64,000 nucleotides of DNA from Haliclona indistincta. Taxonomy: Eukaryota; Porifera; Demospongiae; Haplosclerida; Chalinidae. This document shows, piece by piece, positions 1 through 14,142 of this stretch; the first letter of the stretch is position 1; the number at the start of each line of letters is the position of its first letter. The notes beneath the pieces were generated by a model. The model was given only the letters and a program-made list of their open reading frames with translations. It was not told the DNA's origin and made no database searches. The stretch is taken from assembly GCA_964017065.1 (NCBI GenBank), contig OZ024790.1, forward strand, positions 5,197,294-5,261,293. Direction: 5' to 3'. A program made the position numbers and the translations under genes.

Positions 1-1880
1 ACGCTTTTGGTCACCACAAAACACAGCAGCATAACTTTGGAGCATGTCAAAGTTGTCTACCGAAGCAACTGTAAATGTGTCTGATGGTATGTGGTCCCAT
101 ATGCTTGTTTGGCGGTTGAGTTCTGCTATGCTGGTAACGTATCGATCGTGTGTATCTGGTGATGATACACACCCCAATCTGTTTAAAAGCTTTAACAGCT
201 GTCTAGAACCGCCACTAACTTCAACTGCATCTGCAAGTAGATTATGCAGGGGAGGTGGCTGTTTGGGATTTGTGCAGTACAGAAGCAAGCATAAAATGTA
301 ATACTGCCTTACTTTTTTAGCATGATCACTTGCCTCATTGCTTAATGTAGCTTTTCTGCGTTCCCGCACTGAACGTGTGATCAATGCGATAAAGTTAAAT
401 AGCATTGGATTGACCTTTTCAAGGTATTGATCTATGTTAAACCACAACGGATCATCTGTGCCAATGGAGGCCTGTGACCTGATTTCGTTGTGAATAATGT
501 CATTAAGTACCTCACCAGCCTCAACCAGTACCCTCTCTTTACTCAGTGGCTCATTTCTGTAGGTTTGCTCTGGTTGTTCATCTGCTTCAGTAGCATTGCT
601 AGACGAACCGAGTGCCCAAGAGAGACAAGTGAGTAAATCACCATCTGCACGATACAGCACAGTTCCAAATCTCTTGTGAACACAGGTATACTGTATGTGT
701 GGGTTAAGAAGTATTATCAGTTGACCTAATAGCCATCTAGATGAAAACTTGACTGTGCAGTCATTCTCCTCTAGAGTTAGGTTCTGAGTTGTAACCCCAT
801 AGCTGCTCAAGAAATACCTGCATACTTGTGGTAGCAGTACAGCCTTGTCTTGAACTAGGTGCCCAGCAACAAACAATGCACTCATCACAACTGTCTTTTG
901 CGTAAGAGTTATGTCATGCTCTAGTTGTGCCCTTAGCCTTGTGATATAGCTTTCTAGTGTCTTCTCAGCTTCAACCCTCTCTTTCTCTAATGATGTTACT
1001 ATAGTTAAATGCATCTTGTAACAAGTGTTACACAGATAGTCTGTAGGTTGTATGTTGATGTTACTGCCCGTTGATCTTTGTAGGTGGTTGGACACAGCAA
1101 TTGCGTCTGGGCTATGTCTAGATAGTATGCTCCCTTGTTTAGGAATGCCGCCACAGGACGCGCATGGAGTTGGTGAGTTAAACTGTCTATACAGTTCGTT
1201 GTAGCAACATAGACAGAGCTCAAACATTTCTTCCTCGTTACATGTGAGATTGAGTGCTGCCTCTAACCATTTCATTGGTGCAAATGAAGGCTTGATTGTT
1301 TTTACATCTTGCTGTGCACATTTAGGATTCATGCATTTTTTATGGCACCTGCTCTGTGTGCTTTTCCACTTAGGAGTGTACGGTATGCTGTCACTATGGT
1401 GCCGTTTTGCTTCTAGCAGATGTTTCCGGCATATGTAACTGTTGCTAGGTGGTATCCTCTCAAGATGTTTTTCAATAAATTCTTTTTCCTTCTCTCCCCA
1501 GTGTTTATAGCAAGCAGCATACCTTTGTGTTTTGCCACATAGAATGCACAAATCTTCCTGCTGCTGGCTGACCTGTTGACAGGTGGATCGAGTAGACCCT
1601 CTGGCGGCACCTGTATTGTATTTTAATTAAATAAGATTTGAAATTTACTTGTTCTATACCACACACATACTGCTGAAATGATAGTAGTTTTATGTACTGT
1701 CTATTATATATATAATAGTTGTGATTCATTGGACAGTAAATTTTTTTTCATGCAGCAAAACATCAATGTATTTTTTACAAAAATCAATAGTTTTTTTGGC
1801 TGTTATCATTACAAAACGAATTTGTCAATGTTTTGAACTCAAACACTCTTGAACTTACTGCTTGCTGAAGCCGGCTGCAT
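1..1880 (-). CDS. Uncharacterised cysteine-rich protein, 5' part of gene, runs off left edge
   Basis: An open frame without a stop runs from 1610 down to base 1 (about 536 codons). A short first exon at 1880-1859 gives Met and joins in frame across a 248-bp intron (donor GTAAGT; acceptor ending TACAATACAG). The protein opens with CxxC pairs and Cys/His-rich motifs (CILCGK, CRKHLLEAKRHHSDS, CHKKCMNP, CASCGGIP, CNTCYKMH), suggesting zinc binding. A mostly helical stretch follows, then a segment ending VDNFDMLQSYAAVFCGDQKR at the window edge. The motif order recalls a family of uncharacterised multi-copy proteins in sponge and cnidarian genomes, possibly tied to transposons; this is memory, not a search. 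I cannot assign a function. The C-terminus lies outside the window. Confidence 0.72.
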
Positions 1881-2825
1881 TGAGCTCCACCTTGACCGCC
1901 TGCTATGGTTTTGGTTGAATAGTAAGTTAGTATATTCATAGGAGTACGTGTAAACAGACTTTTACAAGTCACATTTATAGTATACGGGAGAAATGTTATG
2001 TTAAAGTACATGCGGTGGATAACTACAAGACAACGTTCCCGCGCGGGTGGGTGTTACCGCTTTGCAATTAAATCTACGGTTAGAAACAGAATTTGGTACG
2101 GTTGCGACGCGACTAATGTGTATTTTTTTAACCAAAAATGATGAAATATATGTCCACCTAAAGAGATCAGTGAAGGAAGACACCGAAAGAGCGTTAAAAT
2201 GTATGGTTTGAGTGTATTCAGGCAGTTTCTATGTATGCAGTAGTGGAGTCTGGATACAAGGTGCGGCTGAGAAGCTGTCTTCTATCGTGTCGGCGCAAAT
2301 TGTGCACCCTACATTCATTCTGCTGAGAGAAAACAGACAAAAGTGTAACCACAGAATTGAAAAAACGAAAAATACTACCTTAAAGGATAGACAATGAGTG
2401 GAGCAAGCTAGAGGGCTGCAGAAGAGCGAGTTGTAGAGTCACCGTACAAAGAAACATCAGACATGTGAGCCGTCTTCTTCCCTGAGTTTCGTTCAAAATT
2501 TTAACTCGGCGCGCCCTTTCTTTTCAATATTACTTCAATTACGGTCAGCACACGTGTCGTCGAGGAGCGGGTTGACTCTAGCAGATGTAAACCTACTGGC
2601 AGAACAGAGGAGGGCCTCAAAAAAAGGAACAATATCCAAAATGACAAAAAAGAAAAAATGGCAATTGATGAAACGATTTTAGAAGAACAGCACAAAGATG
2701 ATGAAGATGAAAAACTGAGTTGTGCCGAAGAAGATAAGCTTTAGCTCACTCCTTGCCTTCACTTTGCTCAACACTTGTACCTCAACTTAAAACTCTCCTC
2801 CTTCATCCACTCATACTGTCTGCCT
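1881..2825. other. Intergenic stretch between cysteine-rich gene and helicase remnant
   Basis: No convincing gene is seen. The part from about 2490 to 2740 encodes, on the plus strand, a lysine-rich then acidic stretch (MAIDETILEEQHKDDEDEK). It could be a relic of the charged N-terminus of the helicase that follows, but nothing confirms it. The left part probably holds the promoter of the minus-strand gene that starts at 1880. Confidence 0.4.
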
Positions 2826-3625
2826 TCAGAAGCTGTTATTTTCTGCGACTCTCTCCCTCGATCGATCCTGAACACCTGTCACTCCTTCATCTCCACTATC
2901 CAGTACTATTTACTGTATCGAAAGATGTGCACGGTGACATCATTGGACAGTCCTCGATCCCTTCTACCCTCAAGGAATACACCATTGCATGCTCACCAGA
3001 CAATCGGCCACTGGTTCTACTGCACTTGTTAGAGCGCATGTGTTGTGTTTCACTGAGTCACGGGAGACGGCTCATAGACTGTGCCTCCTACTCCAGCAGT
3101 ACAAGGGACCAACTAGTGTTATGGAAATAGCAGTAAACACTAAACTGAGTAAACGACAAAAGATTTTGAAGGATATCATTGCAGGGAAGACCGAGGTTAA
3201 TATTATTACACTAGATGTCTCACCGTTCTTACTTACTGGCTTGGTTCTGCAGGTTCTAATCTGTTCGGACAGCATGACACGAGGAGTGGATATTGATGGT
3301 GTTCAGTCATAAACTACCATCCCCCATGCACCTCATTACCGCACATGCCAGCACAGAGTAGGCAGAACAGCAAGGGCAGGGCAAGAGGGTGTGGCATATA
3401 CACTACTGGTCCCTGATCAGGTGAGTAAGTAATTCAATGTTCATCGTAGTGTTTACGTTGCTGTTATCGATCCAGGTGCCTCATTTCTCTAAGATATTAC
3501 AATCAGTTGGTAGAGAGAAGATTAAAAAGGAGAAGGGAACAGAGGAACAGCTGCAATCTTATCAAGAACAGTACGAGGCTGCTCTGACTGCTGTCAAAGA
3601 AAGTGTAGCAAAGCAAGAACAGTAG
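2826..3625 (+). pseudogene. DDX51-type ATP-dependent RNA helicase, decayed C-terminal half
   Basis: DDX51/Dbp6-type helicases act in the nucleolus on large ribosomal subunit assembly. Here only the second RecA-like domain can be read, in pieces in different frames: motif III KLLFSATL near 2829, then PEHLSLLHLHYPVLFTV, VLCFTESRETAHRL near 3040, SDSMTRGVDI near 3268, and GRTARAGQEGVAYTLL near 3360-3410 (motif VI). The last exon, 3476-3625, is an intact coiled C-terminus ending QEQ-stop. Breaks in frame occur near 2860, 3035, 3306 and 3345. Two introns remain readable (3195-3251 and 3421-3475). The first RecA domain with motifs Q, I and II is absent upstream. A decayed duplicate is the simplest reading; uncorrected indels in the assembly are the alternative. 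Confidence 0.62.
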
Positions 3626-3726
3626 TTACTATTAATTTGAATGCGGTATAATTATTTTTTCTAGTATACAATGCCACAAATTGACTGCATGATCTAGATA
3701 TCTCTATCTTGTTACTAGTGTGTTGT

Positions 3727-4129
3727 TCACTGCCATACTACCACTGTTCCATTATCTGTTCCTGTGTATAGCATATCAGCTGAATGACTGAACAACAGTG
3801 ACTCAACACTGCCAGTAGCATTATCTAGATTAGAGACCTGTAGACAATCATCACTTCAGCTAGCAAGTTGAGCAAGTGGTTGAGTGTACCTTTCCTGATT
3901 GTTTATCATCATGACAGCACCACTGCCAGAGCCACAGGCTAACACTGAGTCTAAGACACACAATCGTTACTGTATGACTCACACACAATCACATACCAGT
4001 AGGATCAATAGCTAGTTTATTGATAGGTAGTCCTAGAGGCCCAAGGTCCCAGCTACCACAGTTCTTCATTGCTCTCAAATCCCAACACAGCACCTCACCA
4101 AAGCAGTCAGCAGAATAGAGTACAGACGA
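3727..4129 (-). pseudogene. C-terminal WD40-repeat exons, probably a gene remnant
   Basis: Three exons can be joined on the minus strand. The first, from 4129, reads LYSADCFGEVLCWDLRAMKN and ends at a GTATGT donor. The second carries SVLACGSGSGAVMMINN. The last contains LLFSHSADMLYTGTDNGTVV and ends VWQ-stop at 3727. The CWDLR, GSGSG and GTDNGTVVVW blocks are typical WD40 blade ends, so this is the final one or two blades of a beta-propeller. I could not find the remaining blades before the receptor gene on the other strand, so the gene is probably truncated. The particular WD40 protein is not recognised. Confidence 0.5.
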
Positions 4130-4540
4130 CTACACTATCAACACTATAGCTACAATGGTGTTATGCATACCTGGTAGTTTGATATGACATCATTACATGT
4201 TGTGTCCATAGAATGCATGATTTTACAAAGAAACAGTAACAAAATTCAGCTTTCTGACATCGCTACTATACAAGTCTTGTCAATGCATGGCAGAATCTCC
4301 TGTAGATCCCTGTTATTTTTCTTTGCCACTTTTGACAAAAGTTCAGTTGTGAGCTCTGCATGTATTGTTAGTTGATATCATACATTGAAACAAAGGTTTC
4401 CTGTCTCAGTCAAAATCAAATAACCGAGTGAGTGTATTGCCCAACAATATATGAGTTCATCTGCTCATCTCTGTAATTACTGCATGTACTTTAACCTGGT
4501 CACTGAGTAACTTCTGTATCTTTTATCACTTTATTTGCAG
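4130..4540. other. Intergenic stretch with no supported gene
   Basis: Short open frames here show no recognisable domain. The stretch probably includes a further intron or exon of the WD40 remnant (a possible DVISNYQ exon end with GTATGC donor near 4171) and the intron in front of the first receptor exon at 4541. Confidence 0.35.
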
Positions 4541-5117
4541 TCTTTGAACATGTATCCTATCAGACAGTATGGCTGAATGGTAATCTTACCATAATGTTCA
4601 AAGCTACCAATGGCTGTGAAGTTATCACTAATAAGCAACCAGTGTTCCACATTCCAACTTTCTCTGGTGGAATGCACATATTCCATGTTTCATCTATAAC
4701 TGAGGAGTTCAACAACGCTACAATGACGCTGCAAGGAAGAGACAACAGTGGACAACATCTGCTCAATTCTGCAGAATTTAAAGTCTACACTGTAGGTGAG
4801 TGAGTCAGTCAGTTCTTACTGGGTGATAGTGGTGTCTTGTATTGATAAGTGCTTCAACACACAACCTATTATACACAATGTCTATCCATATGGTCAGTGT
4901 GTATACTGAATATCTCTCTCTTGTGTTAAGTGGTGTTTACTGTCGACGCTAAGGGCTACATGTGAATACTAAGCACAATCGAGTTTTTACAATTTTTATT
5001 TAGTTGTGTGAAGCGTATGAAGCTAAAACTGCTCCAGCAAGTTTATCTTTCATTTGTGGGGAAGCCTACGTATTGATTTTGCCTAGCAATGCTCAAACGC
5101 AATACTACAGCTACGTA

Positions 5118-5228
<111 letters not shown>

Positions 5229-5538
5229 GGTAATGTTAGTGCTGTCACTATATAACTTGATCTACTCTAGTAACCCCGCTCACATCATCGTGTGGTTGGT
5301 GGCTCTCTCCCTACTCGTAAGGACTAAAAGTTACTGACTACTATTATGAGCTGAGACTGAATGACACGATAGTTGAGAGCGGAGTGACGGTTGATCTCTG
5401 TGTGGTGTTCAACCTCACTGCTCTACCAGCTACGAATACAGTGTGTCAGTATGGGCATGTGCCCCTCCTGGGAATGGGACTGTGACCAATGCTTCAATAG
5501 TAGCAGCTGCTTCAAGTAAGCATAATTTTATATCAAAA

Positions 5539-5728
5539 TACCGTATAGCCGGTTATTTTCATGTAGATTTAATTTTCGAACGGCTGGTGCGTGTCGAAAA
5601 TTAGATTTCGAAAAATTCTTTTTGCCTATTTAAAATGTTTGTGACGTGGCTCTGTGACGAAAATTAGACCCAGCCAAAATTTGGCTAACGAAAGATTTGG
5701 CCAGCGAAAAAAACCGGCTATACGGTAT
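5539..5728. mobile_element. MITE-like element, copy 1 (CCGTATAGCCGG termini)
   Basis: This segment of about 190 bp begins TACCGTATAGCCGGTT and ends AACCGGCTATACGGTA, a perfect terminal inverted repeat of about 16 bp flanked by TA. It has no coding potential. A second copy lies at 45143-45332 in the same orientation with only scattered differences, so both come from one non-autonomous DNA-transposon family. It sits in an intron of the receptor gene. Confidence 0.85.
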
Positions 5729-5734
5729 ACACTT

Positions 5735-6661
5735 ATCTGAACAGCCTTGTACCAGTAGCTACAGTAGACCCTCACTAATCTGAACAGCCTTGTACCAGTA
5801 GCTACAGTAGACCCTCACTAATCTGAACAGCCTTGTACCAGTAGCTACAGTAGACCCTCACTAATCTGGACAGCCTTGTACCAGTAGCTACAGTAAACCC
5901 TCACTAATCTGAACAGCCTTGTACCAGTAGCTACAGTAGACCCTCACTAATCTGAACAGCCTTGTACCAGTAGCTACAGTAGACCCTCACTAATCTGGAC
6001 AGCCTTGTACCAGTAGCTACAGTAGACCCTCACTAATCTGAACAGCCTTGTACCAGTAGCTACAGTAGACCCTCACTAATCTGGACAGCCTTGTACCAGT
6101 AGCTACAGTAGACCCTCACTAATCTGGACAGCCTTGTACCAGTAGCTACAGTAGGCCCTCACTAATCTGAACAGCCTTGTACCAGTAGCTACAGTAGGCC
6201 CTCACTAATCTGAACAGCCTTGTACCAGTAGCTACAGTAGGCCCTCACTAATCTGAACAGCCCTGTACCAGTAGCTACAGTAGGCCCTCACTAATCTGAA
6301 CAGCCCTGTACCAGTAGCTACAGTAGACCCTCACAAATCTGAACAGCCTTGTACCAGTAGCTACAGTAGACCCTCACTAATCTGAACAGCCTTGTACCAG
6401 TAGCTACAGTAGACCCTCACTAATCTGAACAGCCTTGTACCAGTAGCTACAGTAGGCCCTCACTAATCTGAACAGCCTTGTACCAGTAGCTACAGTAGGC
6501 CCTCACTAATCTGAACAGCCTTGTACCAGTAGCTACAGTAGGCCCTCACTAATCTGAACAGCCTTGTACCAGTAGCTACAGTAGACCCTCACTAATCTGA
6601 ACAGCCTTGTACCAGTAGCTACAGTAGACCCTCACTAATCTGAACAGCCTTGTACCAGTAG
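5735..6661. repeat. 43-bp minisatellite, about 21 copies
   Basis: The unit contains TCTGAACAGCCTTGTACCAG, then TAGCTACAGTAGACCCTCAC. Units differ at a few positions only (A/G in GTAGACCC versus GTAGGCCC, GAACAG versus GGACAG). Variants cluster in blocks, as expected from recent local expansion. It starts within 10 bp of the end of the MITE and lies in an intron. Confidence 0.95.
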
Positions 6662-9505
6662 TAATATAAATTATTACTCGTATAATGATATTCATGAGAT
6701 CTCATTCTGTGGAAAATATAAGCTGGTGTCCTGACAATCTACATCTGTAATATAATCACATACCGAGCCTACAGCTACTAGGCGCTCTGCATTGAGATAG
6801 ACTGCAAAAATTCGCCCTGTTCCTTGCCATTCTACTCGACGGCTTCTTTGTCGTGACATCCGAAACTACTCTAGGTACACTGCATGCACGTTGACACACC
6901 TCGCGCAGTACAGCCCAGGCTGAGCACCATCACAAAGACTCAGTGAATTAGCCACAATTTTAGTGTACCACAGCTGAACAGAAGGATTCTGTAAACAGAA
7001 TTGAAATCTTGCAGTACTACTGAATTTGATAAGTTATGCATTACTACATGTGTCTCATTCATTCTGCAGTATTTGTTAGTCAGCCCAATCAGTGAATATC
7101 AGTGATGGAGATGTTGCTGTGTTCACATGTGTCTTCACACCGGACTCAGGAGTCAGCAACTACTGGAAGATCAACGGCAAAGGACTCCATGAGTTCAGTG
7201 ACCACGGCATCACACCTCACATGCCAGTGATCAGCTCACCGCAAGTATCATACCAGCTCAGTGTACTAGGTCAACAGATCAATGATAACATCAACATTGG
7301 CTGCTTGCTACTCCCTTTCCATGGAACTGCTGTGTCGAGTTTGCTCGCTTATCTTAGAGTCCAAGGTCTGTAACATGATGCACACTTATTACAGAATTCT
7401 TATAGGGAGGCTTGAGGTGGTGAAAGATGTACAACTGGTCCAGTACAATAGTACAGCTCTACAGCTGAGCTTTACACCTCCTTTCACTCTTGCTGGAGTG
7501 CCTAACTACTCCATAACCATCACCTCTGCAGATGGTGCAAGCAACACCACCATCACTACAACCACAACTGACCTCTTATACACAGCTCCTGACATCTGCA
7601 CTAGCTACCATTTCAATATCACTGTTAATAACAGAGTAGGGATTGGAGATTCATATCTAATCAACCAGACTATTTACAAAGGTTTGGATAAAGTATTACT
7701 AGGAATTAGCTATACCAATGAATAGTACAGCAGTTCCTATTGTGGTAGTGTAGTAAATATTCTCCATTGTTGCTGCATTTTCAATTTGACAACAGTTTAT
7801 TGAAGTAGCTTTTGTTTGTGTATTTCAGCTCCAGAGGAGTTTTGGGTTGATTCCACACTTGTCTTTTCGCCCACCACTCCGACATCTGTTCAAACATTTC
7901 AGGTAAGTAGATGTGGAGTGTTTTGTTTTCACACATGCATGTTTCTACGTACAGTTGGTTGGTATTCCACTGTGAAATTGATAATCCAGCTCTTTACTGT
8001 AGGTTGACATAAAGTGTATTGCTACTCGTCCAAGCAACATATCAATCATTTTAAACAACAGTTTAGGATCAGTTGTGTCTCTGAATTGTCCTCTAAGGGT
8101 ACCACAGCCAACTGTTGATTGTGAACAGATCTTATCTTTCTCCCTAACAAACACACTGATGTCCGTGATGGTAAACGTGACTAAGTATCTGATGTTTGGC
8201 CGTCTCTACACTGCAATGGTAGCACTAGAGAATGAGGCTGGTGCTACTGAATCAGATACAATTCGAATCAGTAAGTGCATGTACACTGCAATGAAGTGAG
8301 TTTACTACCACGCTATCGTTAGGTACGTTTCATGTGCAGAATGTCACAACCAGAGTGTTTCAGAACAAGCATTGTGACGTGTTGGTTTGCGCAAGGGACT
8401 ACTGCCATAGGATGTCACATCAGTTTCACTGACGCCATGGGTAACCGAGTTCAGGAAACAGTAGCCCACAGAGAGGGCAGTTCTCTGTCTGCCAGTGACT
8501 GTGCTGGTGATCTCCCTCCAGGAGTCTACAGGGTAATGGTGTCTGACATTAACAGCAGTGATGTGGTGGACCACAGAATAGCAGCTATTGGAAACTGACC
8601 CTCATCACAGTTACTGAGAAACCATCACTTCAACAAACCACGCCCATTACTACACACAGATCACCATTGTTTCCTTCTTCAACCACAGGTATTATTATAA
8701 TACTATAGTAAACTATGTCATATGGTTTCTCTCAGCAGTACTGTCATTATCAAGTATGGTATCAGCCACATGCAGTGAGGCTGGTAGGAGCACCAGATAG
8801 GACCACCGGTGATGACCTTGGTCTAATACTACCACTGATAGTTACAGTGGTTGGAATCACTGTGTTAGCAGCATGTGTGATAATGATCATGATAGCGTGT
8901 CTAGTGCGCTACAGAGGAAAAGCTAAAAAGCACAAAATCGGTAAGATTGAGAACATATTACATCTGCATGCATGGTATTAAACACATACTGGACTCCTAC
9001 TTTGTTTTCTCATCACAAAGATCTAGTGTTTGTATCACATCACTCTCATGTGTATTGCTTTACCACTTTTGTTGGTCAATCTCTGCTGCAGCTAAAATCA
9101 ACGCCAAGCGTAAACAGAGGGAACTAGAAGAAGCAGCCAGCTGCAGTGAGCCGTCCTCCAGCCCACTCAGTGGCTGACCCACTCTATGATGAGGTTGCTA
9201 CCAGACAAGTGATTGCTATACAGCAATGTCCAGCCTACGCTCCACTTCCACCACCAAGAGTGTGACTTTCACTATACACTACCCACCCACACTGACTTGT
9301 ACTATAACAAACTTTTGTCTTGAAATCATGCAGTATCTGATAATAATCATGCTTTTGGGCTTCGTATGAAAACAGCAGTACTGTTGATGCCGATTTTGTG
9401 TTACGTAACTCCCTCATTGTGAGAACACAGCTAGAAAATTAAGAAAGTTTTTTGAAGGAAATTATTAAGGCTGAGTGGAATTTTCAGTAAAAGTACTTCC
9501 CACAC

Positions 9506-9614
9506 CTCATGGCTTCTCTCTGGTGTGAGTACGGATGTGTTGTTGCAAAGTTGCTGGGCTATATTTAGTAACATAGGAACAATGAGGACATTGATGTAAC
9601 ATAACACGACAAGT
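9506..9614 (-). pseudogene. C2H2 finger after the stop codon, in frame with the zinc-finger gene
   Basis: Directly after the TGA of the zinc-finger gene, the same frame continues as TCRVML, then [20 protein letters not shown] and IRTHTREKP, and stops again. This is a complete C2H2 finger with the C-x2-C and H-x3-H spacing and most of the TGEKP linker. It suggests that the protein once ended one finger later, or that the stop can be read through. Confidence 0.7.
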
Positions 9615-12249
9615 TCAATGCATTGTACGCATGTGTCTACTGTAGTTTGAAGATCGATTAAAGCTCCGCCCACATTCCTTGCATGAGTATGGTTTCTCTC
9701 CAGTATGGGTGCGGTTATGTACTCGGAGATCTGAAAGAGTAGTGAAGCACTTTCCACATTCAGCACATGGGTATGGCTTCTCTCCAGTATGGGTGCGGTT
9801 ATGTACTTGGAGATTTGAAAGCTGATTAAAGCACTTGCCACATTCTGTGCATGAGTATGGTTTCTCTCCAGTATGGGTGCGGTTATGTGCTCGGAGATGT
9901 GAAACCTGAGTGAAGCACTTCCCACATTCTGTGCATGAGTATGGTTTCTCTCCAGTATGGGTATGGATGTGGCTTGTCAAATTGCTAGTCCGTTTGGTAG
10001 AGTAGGAACAGTGTGGGCATTGGTGCAACCTCTTGGTTTGGAGACGACCAGTTCGACATTTGGCTTTAACTTGATCAGTTACTGATTGAATGTGCGTTTG
10101 TCTACTGAGGGAGTGAGAACGGATGTGACGTTTTAAGACTCGATGCTTTGTTGTAGAGTAAGGGCAGTGTGAGCTCTGGTGTGACTTGTTTGAAAGAGAT
10201 TGAGATGAACAACCTTCCTCAGATGGTTCAGACCTTACTGCATCAACAGGTTCTTCTGCATCCACTGTTTGGGTGTGGTCAGTGGTAATCTGCTGTTGTA
10301 CAATAGATTATTAGGAATGATAAAGAAGAAAAGCAAAAACACTGCCTACCTCTTCATCAAACTCTTTGTCCTCACTCTCTGACTCATTCTCTTCTACCGA
10401 CATATCTCGGACTTCTTCTGTCACTTTGTCCTCTTCCGTCACCACCTCATGACTCATAGCCACACCCACATCACCGGCTTCACTATAACTAGTCTATTAA
10501 ATAATACAAAGGCATCACGATCACACTATACATGTACTTACAGGAAAGTGAGGGCACTGGTATTTCTCTGCTATTTCTTCGTCATTGTTTTGTTGACACT
10601 CATTCTCCAATTCAACCTGGTCTTCCTCTGTAAGTCTATCCTTCTCCATTAGCACTATCTGACAATCTCCATGCTGTGTATTGTTCTCAGCCACTTGAAC
10701 ATGATCATCGGAGAACGTTTTGCAATAGGCCTGTTTGGCGTTCTGCATACGACGATCTAATTGTGCAAAATATTTAAAGTCGACAGTGTAAATGCATTTG
10801 GTGACTCACAAACAGTCTCTACTGTGACCAGTTCAATGAGAGGGTTGAGTGAGTGTATCTGATCACTGACGACTGATAGCTCCTCAAATAGCTCACCCAG
10901 TCTCTGATAATAGAGAGAGACAGTGCAGCAGGCAGGGTGAGTAGGGTTGGTACCTTATCATGACTCTCACTGCTTTCCTCATCTCTCATCTTGTGTATGC
11001 ACACACACGTTACAATGGAGTATCGTAGCTGTAGCAAGTACTGTAGCTTCACATCACTCCACTCCTGTAGCTGCTCCTCAAGGCCACGCCTCTTCTTGTT
11101 GACTGCATCCTCTGTGACTAGCTGTATACACTCTGAACAGACCATCACAGTACATGCTAGTATAGTGTCTCATCTAGCCACACCTTCCATAGTGTCCAAG
11201 ATACTGATGGCTGCCTCTAAGTGTGTGTCCTGGTCTGTATCCAGCTCTGAGAACACATCATAGCACTTCTATGAGAAAGAAACGAGTCATGATCAGCTAT
11301 AGCCACACCCACTCACTCACCTTGCCTATTGTATCAATCCAGTGTTGCTCATGAACGATCCCAAGGTTAGTGAACCTCTTCGTCTTCAGTTCAGTAGTTG
11401 TTGCTGTAAACTCCACATTGAAATTATACATGGCAGTATGTAAATCACTCTTGAGTTTATCTGTATGAGTACATTAGTACATCAGTATATTGTGTGGCGT
11501 GTGTCTCTTACTGATCTTGTCTGCAATACTCTCATACACAGCTCTCTCCTGCTCCACAATCTCCCTCTCCTTCTCCACTAGCTTCAATGCTTCAATACGT
11601 TGCTTCTCCAGTTCCTCAAGAGTCACTGTATCCTCTTCCTCCTGCTCTCTCCTCTTCACCAGCTCACAGTTCCTCACAGCTTCTTCAACTGCCTTCTCTG
11701 TAAGTAGATGATAATTGGTTGCTCAATTATTTTAATTTTGCAATAAACAAATCTAATCTTGACAACAAATTAAGTTGAACAAACTTGTAAACAAGTTGTA
11801 ACAAGCATCAAGAATTTTGATGTCTACCTGAGTATTGTTCACATTTCTCCAACTCCTCTCTCGTTCTATCTTCCTCTCCCTCCACTAAACTATCCAAGTA
11901 GTTCTTGTAAGCTGTGCCGTACTCATCCAATGCTGGTGTGTGTGGGACCAGTCGACCATAGTTGTAAGCAAGGTCAAGATGGTTGAGTACTTGAGTGGGT
12001 GTAACCGTAGGGAGGTTGTGAGTGTGAGCTAGTGAGAGGACCTGGTCAATCTTGGCTAGCAGTTGGTGAGGAATGGCTGAAGAGGAGAGAGGATCACCCA
12101 AGCTACAACCTGTGCTATGCTAACCATCGCCACGTGTAGCTGTTTCTGATATATAGCGGCGTCGAGCGGACAGACCGTTCACTATACGAGGAGGACAACA
12201 TTACTAGTAACAAACACTACACCAGTGACTTACCAGCAGCCGAGGACAT
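9615..12249 (-). CDS. Coiled-coil plus C2H2 zinc-finger protein, 672 aa
   Basis: Ten exons join without a frame break: 12249-12234, 12109-11828, 11697-11512, 11460-11321, 11268-11184, 11132-10954, 10903-10810, 10756-10542, 10493-10350 and 10292-9615 (2,019 nt). The start is [16 protein letters not shown]. Residues of roughly 100-330 are rich in Glu, Lys and Leu with heptad-like stretches ([20 protein letters not shown]), typical of coiled coil. An acidic linker follows ([15 protein letters not shown]). The last exon carries one degenerate and five good C2H2 fingers joined by THTGEKPY linkers, ending HMRTMH-stop. It is probably a nuclear DNA-binding protein that oligomerises through the coiled coil. 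The N-terminal half recalls the coiled-coil part of TRIM-like proteins, but no RING or B-box is seen. No specific orthologue is recognised. Confidence 0.85.
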
Positions 12250-13827
<1,578 letters not shown>

Positions 13828-13837
13828 ATGTCCTAGT

Positions 13838-14142
13838 CAGTGGCGGATCTAGGATTGGAGAAAGGGGGGTTCTTAGTGGAATGGGCGCGCTTGCGCGAAG
13901 CAAATTTTTGAAAACCACGCCCACTTTCGGTCAAAATCTAGCCTACTTTTGCGTTGAATCTGCAGAGGGTGAATTGAATCCTTGTTAGTTTAGGCGGTCT
14001 TGCGCGTGGTGAATGTGGGATAACTCCTAGTTATGATTGTGTAAACTAAATTCCTCATAAGGTAATGTAGCTTGTGAATATCATTATTGAGCGCAAAGGG
14101 GGGTTCGCGCGCACCTCTGGATCTACCCTAGATCCGCCACTG
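13838..14142. mobile_element. hAT-like MITE with CAGTGGCGGATC termini
   Basis: The segment starts CAGTGGCGGATCTAGG and ends CCTAGATCCGCCACTG, a 16-bp perfect terminal inverted repeat. The CAGTGGCG start is typical of hAT-superfamily ends. The flanks share CTAGT, so the target duplication appears partly worn. There is no coding potential. AAAGGGGGGTTC occurs near both ends. Confidence 0.82.

Noticed and set aside
1005..1729. Small minus-strand frames
   Set aside because: They are out of frame with the long stop-free frame that runs from 1610 to the left edge.
5735..6661. CRISPR-like array
   Set aside because: The 43-bp units are contiguous without unique spacers, and the setting is an intron of an animal gene; it is a minisatellite.
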